Positions 10,610-19,669 of a DNA stretch of 64,000 nucleotides are shown piece after piece. The position numbers were made by a program, and so were the translations under genes. The stretch is taken from assembly GCA_039707465.1 (NCBI GenBank), contig CM077653.1, positions 999,501 through 1,063,500 of the forward strand, given 5' to 3'. Under the pieces are notes generated by a model. It did no database searches and was not told where the DNA came from. It saw only the letters and a list, made by a program, of their open reading frames with translations. Origin of the DNA: Rhabdophis nuchalis (lineage: Eukaryota > Chordata > Lepidosauria > Squamata > Natricidae). Every line of letters begins with the position of its first letter. Position 1 is the first letter of the stretch.

Positions 10610-10895
10610 TGGCTCTTTCATTTGGCAGGCCCCTGTCTACTAACAGACTATACACTCCCCAGGGTACTGAGCTTTTTTTTTTGCTCTGCAGGCCTGGTCT
10701 ACTCGGATCCCCCTTTTTATTCGACAGGCCCCTGTCTACTGGATAACTTTACACATACTGGTCTACTGAGCTCTATTTTTGCTCGGCAGCCCTGGTCTAC
10801 TTGTGGACTACTTAACTATTAAGTGTCACTACTTCCTTTCACTACCTGGTCTACTGACCTCTTTTTTATGCAGCAGGCCCCTGTCTACCAGATAA
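10610..10895 (+). repeat. Degenerate tandem repeat with CTGTCTACT/TGGTCTACT core
   Basis: CAGGCCCCTGTCTAC occurs at 10626, 10725 and 10874, and CTGGTCTACT at 10694, 10758, 10792 and 10846. GTCTACT sites fall in pairs 33-37 bp apart with pair spacing of 64-90 bp, interspersed with T-runs. This is an irregular minisatellite. Confidence 0.7.
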
Positions 10896-10944
10896 AATAT
10901 ATATAAAACAAATTTCAGCCAGGGGTCATCATCCATCCGAACCC

Positions 10945-11155
10945 CCAATGGTTCCAGTTAGCCGTCTGGCACTCAAGGGGGACCTCCTGAGGCAGGACAG
11001 GTTGTCCGAACAGGTGATTCGTACCATCCAAGCTTCCAGATGACTGTCAACAACTCGCATTTATGACTCCACATGGTCAACCTTTGTGAGGTGGTGCGAC
11101 AAACTTCATCTTGATCCAACCACAGCGCCTGTCCCACATGTCTTGGATTTTCTAT
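10945..11155 (+). pseudogene. DIRS-like retrotransposon tyrosine-recombinase fragment
   Basis: Frame +1 from 10972 reads LKGDLLRQDRLSEQVIRTIQ, one further residue group (ASR), a TGA stop at 11041, then STTRIYDSTWSTFVRWCD and DPTTAPVPHVLDFL. The pattern LS..VI.TI..SR..ST...Y...W..F..WC....DP....V..VL.FL is that of the N-terminal core-binding domain of DIRS-type tyrosine recombinases. Only about 60 residues remain. There is one in-frame stop, and the frame ends at a TAA at 11155. Neither the catalytic recombinase domain nor the reverse transcriptase is visible. It is a dead fragment, and truncation on the right coincides with a MITE fragment. Confidence 0.7.
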
Positions 11156-11162
11156 AACACGG

Positions 11163-11300
11163 AGTCTTTCCTGAAGCCTGAGCAGGGCGAAAATGGCCTC
11201 CCCCAGCCCTCTGGAAGACTGAAAACCAGTTGGCCGGCTCTTGCAGGTGTGCTGGAGCTGACCGCTTGCGTGCCTGCGGCATTCGTGCCATAGGTTCACC
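11163..11300 (+). mobile_element. Truncated hAT-like MITE (GGTTCACCATCA end)
   Basis: Sequence from 'ctttcctgaagcctgag' to GCCATAGGTTCACCATCACGG matches the right half of 19366-19662 and 55673-56146. The left end (GATGGCGAACC) is missing. Confidence 0.7.
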
Positions 11301-11380
11301 ATCACGGGTATAGGTTCTCCTGCTTGAGCAGAGGGCTGGGCTAGAAGACCTGCAGGGTCCCTTCCAGCTTCTATTCTACT
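11301..11380 (+). mobile_element. CR1 LINE 3'-end fragment
   Basis: AGGTTCTCCTGCTTGAGCAG followed by 'gggctgggctagaagacctgcagggtccc' matches the plus-strand CR1 end at 51618-51688. It is about 75 bp and directly abuts the MITE fragment on its left. Confidence 0.75.
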
Positions 11381-11793
11381 CTAAATGCATTCTCAAGACT
11401 TGCATGAAAACAAGGGCCTGAGCACTTCTCCATTAGCCACACAAGTGCTGCATAGCATGCCTTTTCTCTCCCCCCCCTTCCCCCCAAAGCAGGGCTGGTG
11501 GGCTTTTGTCTCGCAATATTTACTTTGACGCGTTGTGTTAACATGCTTACAAAAGGCAAAGGGCAAGTTGTTTGGCGTCCCGCTGAGCTCCTTGCAAGTC
11601 CCTAATTCCTCGTGCCCCGCAGAGCCTGGGAGCACCCTGCCGGTGCATAATGCTGCTGGCGTGGGCGCCGCTTCGTTGCTGAGGCAATGCGCAGGTGAGG
11701 GGCTGCGGAATTGGACGAGGCCCTGACAGGCTCCGGAGGTTTGCTCCATTGTTGGACGAAGAAGAGGTGGACTCCCTTTCATTTGGCTGGGTG

Positions 11794-11856
11794 CACTTAG
11801 GCCTGTTTAAATAGCTTTGACTATAATTGGCCTTTCGGTTAATATGCTAATGCTAC
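11794..11856 (-). promoter_or_regulatory. CNE-like POU/homeobox element, copy A (inverted partner of 13809-13871)
   Basis: The reverse complement of this 63-bp block aligns without gaps to 13809-13871 with 54 identical bases (86%). It contains ATGCTAAT (11844-11851, a POU octamer variant), TTAATATG and CTATAATTGG. It is AT-rich and low in CpG, and simple repeats do not explain it. It is either an enhancer-like duplicated element or a fragment of an old repeat. Confidence 0.5.
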
Positions 11857-11859
11857 ATT

Positions 11860-12210
11860 CAGGTTCTGAGGACTGCAGGGCTTCATTACCTCGGAGGCAC
11901 TGAAGGCGCAACAGAATTGCCGTCGTGCGGAGGGGCTGCAGGCCAGAGCCCTCTCTCTGCTGGGAGGAGAACCTCGGAGCTCTTTCTCCTATTTTGGAAA
12001 GCCATAGCCAGCCTCGGCTTCAGGGGATCTGGGCTGAGGGGTGAGGACTCGGAGCACTTTCCAATGTCATTCTGAAATGCCCAACAGTTGCCAGCGAGGG
12101 ACTGTGAGGTGGACCTTCTGGTGGCCACGGGAAGATGTAGAGCCATGGCTTTCATTAGTCTTCATGCCCATCCTGCTTCTCATGTTGAGCTTCATTGTGG
12201 CACCATAATC
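11860..12210. other. No recognised feature
   Basis: Mixed-composition DNA between the POU-like block and the GGAG/GGAA repeat. No motif or coding region I can support. Confidence 0.6.
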
Positions 12211-12212
12211 TC

Positions 12213-12312
12213 AAGAAAGAGGAAGGAAGGAAGGGAGGGAGGGAGGGAGGGAGGGAGGGAAGGAGGGAAGGGAGGAGAGAAGGAAGGAAGGAAGAAGAAA
12301 AGGAAGGAAGGA
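12213..12312 (+). repeat. GGAG/GGAA purine repeat
   Basis: A roughly 100-bp pure-purine run mixing GGGA, GGAA and GAAG units. It can form triplex-type structures. Confidence 0.95.
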
Positions 12313-12879
12313 AATAACAATGCAGTCTACAAAGTAGAGGTGACCATTAAAGTTTTCTCCTGCGGTTGTCAGCCTCAAATGACCAACATCCTTTCCCAGC
12401 AAAACTCCTCTGCACACTCATGTCGATGTCCTTGGAGTTGATGCAAACCAACCGCACGGCTGGAAAGGCTTCCAAGAACCATGGAGGGTGTTTTTGGTGC
12501 AGCCCTGGAGCTGCTCCAGCTGTCATCACAAAGACCCTCAGACGTGGGATGGGAGGGGGCAGTCCATTCCTTCGCGATGAATCAAGTTCTGACCCCTTGC
12601 AAGTCAACAGCCTGTTGGATTTAGAAGGTTGGTTTTTGGTGGTCATCCGTGTGGCCTTCTGAATACTCACTCTGAAAAGTCTAGGTCCTGTGGGATGGGG
12701 AGGGGGGGATATTGAAACAAACACCCCAGTAGCATTGAGGACAGAATAACCAATGGCTTCTGTTTGTTTAAATCACAGGGGTTGGGGGTGGGGGTGCCTT
12801 AAAAACAACAATCCGACGTACCTACTTTGTTTGTTTCTTTGCTTGCAACCATGTCTATCTGCCAACCTTTCTGAAATGT

Positions 12880-13230
12880 CATGATGTAATTATTTTAACA
12901 GGCAGTGTGTGTTCCTTTATTTGGGAGATATTAACCTTTGTAAACAAAAGGAACGTTAATATCCACTGGAGACTCAACTAATGGGATTTCATTTTTCTTG
13001 TTAGGCGAGAGACATGAATTCTTTTTAAAATTATTGTAAAAAAGAATGCAGCAGGAGAAATAATTGCCTTAAGCTAATCCATGATAGCAATTTTAAATGT
13101 GAATATCCAGATCATTTTTGTGTGTGGATTGGAAAGAGTAATGTGATTTTCTTGTTTGTATTTGCTTTGCCTAAACAGTGTTGAAGGATGATATAAATTC
13201 ATTGAGTTCAAAACAAAAGGGAGGCTAATT
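12880..13230. other. AT-rich CNE-like unique sequence
   Basis: AT-rich and nearly CpG-free, with many homeobox-like cores (TAATTA, TTAAT, AATTAAAT) and no visible repeat structure. This resembles conserved noncoding elements near developmental genes. The inference rests on composition only. Confidence 0.3.
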
Positions 13231-13558
13231 TATGCACTGTGGGTTTTCCCCCCTGTACTAGGAAGCCTCTCGGATGTTCTTTTTTTTTTTTTCCTCTTTG
13301 GGAAAAAAAAACCCTGTGGCCTATTTAAGTCTAGTTATTGCATTTCTGGATGGCTGGGAGAGGTTTTTCTAAGGCATTAAGCTCAGCGAAACCCTTCCTG
13401 TTCCCCCCCCCTCTCTTTTCTCTTTCTTTTAAACCGCTCTTCCATATTTCATTCACACTTCTAGCAATATCAATTAATTTCTCCTCTTAGCTTCAGGATT
13501 CTGAACAATGGGTGAGAGGCTGGGCCCTTTCTCCCAGGCTTCCTCCATGTGGAGGCTG

Positions 13559-13735
13559 TCTCCTCCTCCTCTTCCTCTTCTTCATTCTCCTCCTCCTCCT
13601 CTTCCTTCTCCTTCTCTTCCTCCTCCTCTTCCTCTTCTTCATTCTCCTCCTCCTCCTCTTCCTCTTCTTCATTCTCCTCCTCCTCCTCCTCCTCCTCTTC
13701 CTCTTCTTCATTCTCCTCCTCCTCCTCCTCCTCCT
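13559..13735 (+). repeat. TCC/TTC trinucleotide array with higher-order unit
   Basis: Polypyrimidine (TCC)n/(TTC)n in which CTCTTCCTCTTCTTCATT recurs near 13567, 13627, 13657 and 13697, giving a higher-order repeat. Open frames here are only poly-Ser, poly-Leu, poly-Pro or poly-Lys/Arg artefacts. Confidence 0.95.
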
Positions 13736-13808
13736 GCTACCCCCAACTTTATGTACTGAAAGAAATACTGAGTGGAGGAAACGTACAAAGAAGGGGAGAA
13801 AATAGCCA

Positions 13809-13871
13809 TTAACATTTGCATATTAACAGAATGGCAAATTATAGTCAAAGTTGTTTAAATAGGCCTAAGTG
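13809..13871 (+). promoter_or_regulatory. CNE-like POU/homeobox element, copy B
   Basis: This 63-bp block is 86% identical to the reverse complement of 11794-11856. It contains the exact octamer ATTTGCAT (13814-13821) followed by ATTAAC, then AATTATAGTCAAAG and GTTTAAATAGGCC. The octamer differs by one base between copies (ATTTGCAT against ATTAGCAT), and both are POU-compatible. Confidence 0.5.
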
Positions 13872-13879
13872 AGGCAAAT

Positions 13880-14480
13880 AAAAGGAAAAATTCGCCTTTC
13901 TTCCCCCGGCAATGAAAGCAAAATCCCTTTGCCAGAGCAGAAAGCAGCCCCCTGGTGCAAGCCAGCCTCTTTGTCTGCCTGGGGACTCAGGAGGGGTGGG
14001 GGAGGCAGTGGGGCTTCCTTCCCCAGGACTTTCTGCCCCTCCCTCCTGCAGGGGGAACGTGGCCTCCCGAGGGGGTCAGCAGGGCAACCTCTTCTTTCGT
14101 TGTTTCCGAGCTCTCTGAAGAGGCCAGGCCAGGTCCTGGTTCCGGGCATAAGCCATCATGGGCAGGGTTTGCACACTTTAAGCCATCATCAGATCCCGGT
14201 GCAATCTGAAAGGCTGGAGCAGCCTCCGAAAGCCTCCTGCTGTCCCCGGAGACCACCAGAAGTTGCTCCCAGATTGTAGTTAATCAGACAGAAGGAGAAA
14301 ATATTTAACTGGGGAGTGATCATATTAATTTTGATTAATTTAATTTTAATTGCATTGAGAGGTAAATGAAATCAAATCTAGTGCTTGTCTTGGAACTATC
14401 CACCCACAACATTGTAATGTGCGATCCTCAGCCTATACCCTTGACCTGGAAGAAGAGGTTTTGTGGAAGCACAACCGTTG
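13880..14480. other. No recognised gene; AT-rich patch at 14281-14390
   Basis: The left part is GC-rich unique DNA. 14281-14390 is AT-rich with several ATTAAT/TTAATT homeobox-like cores. No coding region is supported. Confidence 0.5.
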
Positions 14481-14489
14481 GGTTGCCAT

Positions 14490-14707
14490 CAGAGGTGGGA
14501 TTCAGCAGCTTCTGACCAGTTCCAGAGAATCGGTAAATGCCACCTCTTGCTGGCCTCGTCCCCATCTATTCTCTGCCTCCCGAGTCCCAGCTGATGGGGA
14601 GGGGGGATTTTGCAGTATCCTTCCCCTGCCACGCCCACCAAGCCACGCCCACCAAGCCAGGCCACGCCCACAGAACCGATAGTAAATTTCTTTGAATCCC
14701 ACCACTG
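14490..14707. mobile_element. hAT-like MITE (GGTGGGATTCA family), perfect 8-bp TSD
   Basis: The 218-bp element is flanked by identical GTTGCCAT at 14482-14489 and 14708-14715. The ends CAGAGGTGGGATTCA and TGAATCCCACCACTG are inverted repeats. An 8-bp duplication with CAG...CTG ends is the hAT signature. The interior has repeated CCACGCCC boxes. No transposase. Confidence 0.92.
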
Positions 14708-14848
14708 GTTGCCATAGGTGGTGGTCGAAAGGAAAATGACTCTCGGGGTCTCAGAAGGACAAAGGGGGCCCTTCCCAATTCCTGGTGCCTCAAATATTCT
14801 CTTTTTCTTTCCCTCCCTCCCTTCCTCACTCTTTTAGTCGCTCTCTCT

Positions 14849-14850
14849 CC

Positions 14851-14919
<69 letters not shown>
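14849..14919 (+). repeat. (CTTT)n microsatellite
   Basis: About 17 uninterrupted TTTC units preceded by CT-rich sequence. Confidence 0.97.
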
Positions 14920-14924
14920 TCCAG

Positions 14925-17218
14925 CTAGTTTGGTGTTTAGGTGACGCTCACGTTGACTTGCCGAGCTGCTTCTCTTCTCGGCCCTCTGGTGAACTTCAAC
15001 GTGTAGCATCTCCTGTTGAAACATGCTGGTTGGAATTTAATACAACCCTCCGTGTAGAAAGAGGAGGAGTAAAATTGGGGTTGATTGTATGTCTGAGCGA
15101 ATATCTGTGTTTGATTTATGCCCTAATTTTAGAACAGAATCTCCTTTTGTGCTGCTAAAATGTCACATTAGCATCTCTCTTTTTAATATAATAGAGTTCC
15201 AGAGAAAACAGATGCTTGTGTTGCGTCTGCAGCAGGGATCAACTCTCTCTCTCTTCTGTTGACTTTGTCTTCCCATCACAGGCAGCCCTTGCCCTGGCCC
15301 AGAGGTCACCCCGACGGCCTTAAGAGAGCGAGCGGGTCACTTCAGCCACCGTCCAATGGACCCTTGGTCAGTTGGTTCACGAAAAGACATCACTGCTGCT
15401 CTAGTGGTCCCATTTAAAAAGTTATTCATCTCCCCTCTTCTGTTTTCCTTCCTTCCTTCTTTTCCTTCCTTCCCTCCCGCCCTCCTTTCCATCTTCCTCC
15501 CTCCCTCCCTCCCTTCCCTCCCCTCCCCTTCCCTTCTTGACAAGAGTAGCTTTAATATCTGCAGCAGGGGTTTTGTTGATAGGGATTTTCAGAGCCTTCA
15601 AGGTCCAGTGGACATTTGATTTCAGATAATATTTTGGAGTGATTCAAATACCTCCAGATTCCACTTGGGCTATCAGCCTCATCCTCTGTTTAACAAAGTT
15701 GGTTAATGTTTTCCATCCTTATGAAGAATGGGAAATGATGCATTTCAGACAGATTCCCCTCCGCCTCAAAGCAAAATGGCAAAATCTACTTTATTTCTTA
15801 GCTGAATTAAATAGATTTGTGAGGTTTCCAAAAATAGGAAAAACAACATGGTCGCATCTCGATGTTTTGTGGGGAAAGGGCAGCTGTCCACAAGCTGCCC
15901 CTGCAGAAGGACAAGTGCAGGGATTAGAAGCTGAAAGGATGGAGCTCAGTTGAAGCTGTTTGGAGCCAAGGCCTCCGAGAGGATGGAAGGATGGATGGGC
16001 AGCGTCTGCAGCTGGGATGGGTTTCGGTAGGACAGATGCCCCCCCAAGGAATCCGTCTGGACTCCCATCCCTCTCGGCTTCCTCTTGGGGCCGTGTCACG
16101 AAGCACCCCACGGCCTTTACTTAAACCTCAGCAAAGACCTCTTGCTTCCCTCCCGTTTTTCTTTTCAACCCACCTAGTTTAATACATAAGATTCTCTCTT
16201 CGGAACGCAGCCAAGGCATATACCAGGTGGTTGCGGTTGTTAGGTTGTTGGTGTTTGCTTGTTTTTAAATGCCCAACACTTTCTCTCATTGTGAGCAAGG
16301 CGGCTTGAATCGCAACCAAGCAAGGTGGGAGGGAAGAGCTTTTAATGGGATTGCCATACAGGATTGGGAATTATTTCACAGGGAGTAGTGAGCCTCGGAT
16401 GCTTGGAAGACACGAGGCCTTTCTCGGGACTAAAGCTGCCAAGAAGGCTCCAGGCTCTGCTGAAGCGTCTCTCTCTCTCTCTCTTACTCAGCGGTTGAGG
16501 TTGTATAGCCTTCAAGGGCATCTGCGCAGGGGAGTGCCAGCTGGGCCATCTCTTTGGGAAGGGTACAAAGTCACGGCTCCCTCAGAACAGGCCTGGTATT
16601 TAAGCACACCACAAGCCTCCGACCCCCCCTGTAATCTTATGCTCTCCCGGGGTCTCCCGCGGGGCTCTTTGATCTTAGTGACGCTGCCTAAATGATGGTT
16701 TGCAGTGGTTATTACTGGAATGTGGCCAAGTTCCTAACTTTTAGCAGGGCTCCCAGCCCAGCTCTGTTTCCCTTCCCCTTTCTCTCCTCCTGCCCTTCCT
16801 CCTGGATGCTCCAGGGCCACGGGACCGGCTCACCGTTCTCCAGCCAAGCCCACAGCTGTCCCACGGAGAGGTCAGGCAGGGGAAAGCCACGCTCTCTGGC
16901 ATCCTTGTCCCCTTCTTCCACCCTCACATTTCTTCGGCTTTCTGTGCCAGTGAAGGGATAGCCAGGGAGCTCTTATTTCGTCCAGAGAAAAGCTTCTACT
17001 ATGGAATTTAGTAGCTCTCCTGCCATATGGATTCCCACGACCATCATTCTCACCCAGGTTCTTCTGAGACCACAGGCATGACCTGTCAGCCTCCCTTGAA
17101 GGAAAGAGAGGTGGTCAGGAATCAACTGCCCAGTGAGGAGCCTCTGTAGATGCTGGACAACCGTTGTCTTCCCTCTGGTCAGCCGAGTGGGTGGGGCTTG
17201 GTGGAGGACACCAGGGAG
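14925..17218. other. No recognised gene
   Basis: Unique-looking DNA apart from the CCTT/CCCT repeat at 15447-15538. 15690-15860 is AT-rich and CNE-like. No coding region is recognised. Confidence 0.55.
15447..15538 (+). repeat. CCTT/CCCT pyrimidine repeat
   Basis: A polypyrimidine run of TTCC and TCCC units with few interruptions. Confidence 0.93.
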
Positions 17219-17226
17219 CTTTAGAG

Positions 17227-18010
17227 CAGGGGCCACCAACCGTTCGGACCTCAGGGACCACTAAATTCAGAATTTTAAATCCCGTGGACCACTAATACGA
17301 TCTGCCTAATGACCGGCTGGGTGGGTGTGGCTAGGTGGTCATGTGATTGGGTGGGAGTGGCCAACTCAATGTCACTCATGTTGAGGGGCACCTTGCCAGC
17401 CTCTACTTGCCCTTCCCTTCCCAGCCCCTCCCCACCTGCCCACCTGGATCTCCTTAGGGCCCCAACAGGAAGCCGTTGCTGGAGCTAAGCAGCCCCCAGG
17501 AGAAAGAGTTGGCAAAACAGCTCAGTTCAAATGAGATCTGACCGAGAAGGAGGCTCAGCAGAGGCACCTCATTGAGGACTAGGAGCATAGGCTTTCCAAG
17601 CAGAGGGAAGACCTGTGGGAGCACAAGGTCAGGTACCGGCGCCTGGAGGCTCAGCGGGCTGAGATGGTCAGCCAGTTCCAGGCCAGGATGCAGTCCCACT
17701 GGAACGAGGCCCTCCGGCTCTTCGCCACCAGTGGTGCATCCCTCCAACCTTCGCCCAAAGCCCCCCACCAGGAGACTGAAGCAGCCCCCAAGTCAGACTT
17801 TTTGCCCATCTGCGACCCCCACAAAAAGACCCCAAAAGGGGAGACTCTGCAGCAACACAAGCGTTCGTTGCACGTATCCGTCCCAGGGGCCGTAGTTTGA
17901 GGACCCCTGATTTAGTGCAATATAAAAAATGCAAATAATTTTTCTGCGGTCCATCTAAACTTTCTCGTGGACCGCCCAGTGGTCCATGGACCATCAGTTG
18001 GTGACCGCTG
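17227..18010. mobile_element. hAT-like non-autonomous element carrying captured coding sequence, perfect TSD
   Basis: The 784-bp element is flanked by identical CTTTAGAG at 17219-17226 and 18011-18018. The ends CAGGGGCCACCAAC and GTTGGTGACCGCTG are imperfect inverted repeats. Subterminal sequence (GGGACCACTAAATTCAG and TGCAAATAATTTTTCTGCGG) matches the copy at 42825-43485. The interior (about 17450-17880) is a coding-like fragment unrelated to any transposase, listed separately. An internal TTTGAGGACCCCTG near 17898-17911 looks like the end of a second hAT-type MITE, so capture may have happened in a nested element first. Confidence 0.88.
17450..17890 (+). pseudogene. Captured coiled-coil gene fragment inside a hAT-like element
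   Basis: Read across two frames, the insert encodes a charged, Gln/Glu/Arg-rich heptad-like protein segment: QEKELAKQLSSNE, then (next frame) EHRLSKQREDLWEHK, then RLEAQRAEMVSQFQARMQ with SHWNEALRLFATSG following. It has an in-frame TAG between 'ED' and 'EHR' and at least one frameshift. The later part (17664-17900) is open for 78 codons. The copy at 42825-43485 holds the same fragment, with a deletion after 'ARMQS'. The pattern suggests a piece of an ordinary cellular coiled-coil protein copied into a transposon. I do not recognise the parent gene. It is very unlikely to be expressed as protein. Confidence 0.6.
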
Positions 18011-18019
18011 CTTTAGAGG

Positions 18020-19360
18020 AAAGCTGAAAAAAACAGATATTGGTGTGCTGGATCCAAAAGACGTCAGAATGGACAGATTTGAATCTGTTTATCCGGTAGA
18101 CCCATCTTGTGCTTCCGATCTCCCCTCTGTTAATCCCTGCTCAGAGGCCAGACTTCTGTTATCACAGACCCGTCATTCCTCCCCTTAGTCCATGGTCTTT
18201 AATACCTGAGGTCTCTCAGGTCCAGCTATTCTCCTCCCCTCCTCCATCTGGTTAACAGAATCTGAGTTTTCCAGCCTTAGTTTCCACACAAGAGTTTTGG
18301 TTTTTTTTTGACTTCTGTAGTTTCAAAATAATGCCGCTTTGATCATGTTGTCATGCTTAAAACCATGTTATGCATCTCTTCATCTAGAGAGACTTTTCGG
18401 GATATCTAATAACTGACTTCTAAGGAATCAGATTAAAGTAATCTCTTACCAGAGTAGGGTAGAATTTGCTCACGGAGATGTTGCATCGTCACCATAGTTC
18501 TCAAGGCAAGTTAAAGTTATTTCAGCTTTTATTTATCTTAGGAACGACAAACATGACAAATAAGTGGCATAATTCCTTTGAGTTGGCTGATCAGCATGAA
18601 ACGAAACTCTTCCTGAAATTCATCAAGTTTCTGTTGAAGAACATTGAATTAGGCACCGGAGTGTTTAAAGCTGACAAGGCAAATGTAAATTGCCCCGATT
18701 TCAGCTCTAGCTTGTTATAGCCACGTAAAATTCAATTTTCGAAATGCCATCGTGGTAACTTTCCATTGCCAGATTAGTTAATGTGCATGGAGGTCAGGAG
18801 GGTTATTTAATGTCTAGTTGGGCCATAAACTCCCCAGGAATCATTATTGCAGGGTGTTCTCTTTTAATCCCGCAATGATTCTCCCTCCAAGGACGGATCA
18901 TTCCGGGAAACGACAAGAAGGTTGCAGTTATGGAAACCAGCCCAGTTTCTGGACCTCAGCATCCATTTGGGTGCCATTATCAAGCTGAAAAATGTGCAAT
19001 GTGTGGCATCAGCCACTGCATTGAACGCGGAACTCCATGCTTCCAGGCCCATCTGGACCCACTGAGCCCTGGACCTGGGCTGATCCGGATGGCAAGGGGG
19101 CCTTGTCTGAAAAAGGGAAGGGAAAAAGAAACGGCGGCTCAAAGGAATGGGCCATTGCTGTCACCGGCTGTCAAAGGCCGGACCGAACTTTCTGGGGCTC
19201 CACCTCCAGGTGGCCTTTCAGGATTCAAGTGAGGGGGGGGGCTGATGTGGTTGCAAACTGGAGCCTTTGTTGTGAGGCTCAACGTCTCCTCCTGTCAGAC
19301 CTGCTGCAGCTTAAACCTCTAAATAGAAACCACCACTGCCTCCATGTCTTGAGAAAGGTA
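18020..19360. other. No recognised gene; CNE-like block 18430-18830
   Basis: 18430-18830 is AT-rich, low-CpG unique DNA that includes an 84-codon open frame (18466-18720) with no recognisable domain. I favour noncoding sequence. The rest is featureless. Confidence 0.45.
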
Positions 19361-19365
19361 TACAG

Positions 19366-19662
19366 CTGTGATGGCGAACCTTGTTGTAAAGGCGTGCCAA
19401 AATTGTGGGCATGCTATTACGTGTGCCCACACCCACAATGGAATGCGCCCCCCTGAATGGAGGAGGGAGCTTTTGCTCTCCCCATGCTCTGGAGGCTTTC
19501 CTGAAGCCCTGGGAGGGCAAAAACGGTCTTCCCTGGCCCTCCGGAAGGCTGAAGATCAGCTGGCCAGTGTGCACATGCACGTCAGAGCTGACAGCTCACA
19601 TGCCAGCAGATATGGCCCCACATGCCATCCGTGGCACACGTGCCATAGGTTCACCATCATGG
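19366..19662. mobile_element. hAT-like MITE (GATGGCGAACC family)
   Basis: The left end CTGTGATGGCGAACC and right end GGTTCACCATCATGG are inverted repeats about 297 bp apart. Related copies are at 49733, 53322 and 55673, with a right half at 11163. The flanks GTATACAG/GTACATAT are only a weak 8-bp match. Confidence 0.8.
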
Positions 19663-19669
19663 GTACATA

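Noticed and set aside
13493..13812. Poly-Ser, poly-Leu and poly-Lys/Arg open frames
   Set aside because: They are translations of the TCC/TTC microsatellite in different frames.
18466..18720. 84-codon plus-strand frame in a CNE-like block as a small protein
   Set aside because: No start context, no family resemblance, and AT-rich noncoding-like composition. Kept only as part of a possible conserved element.
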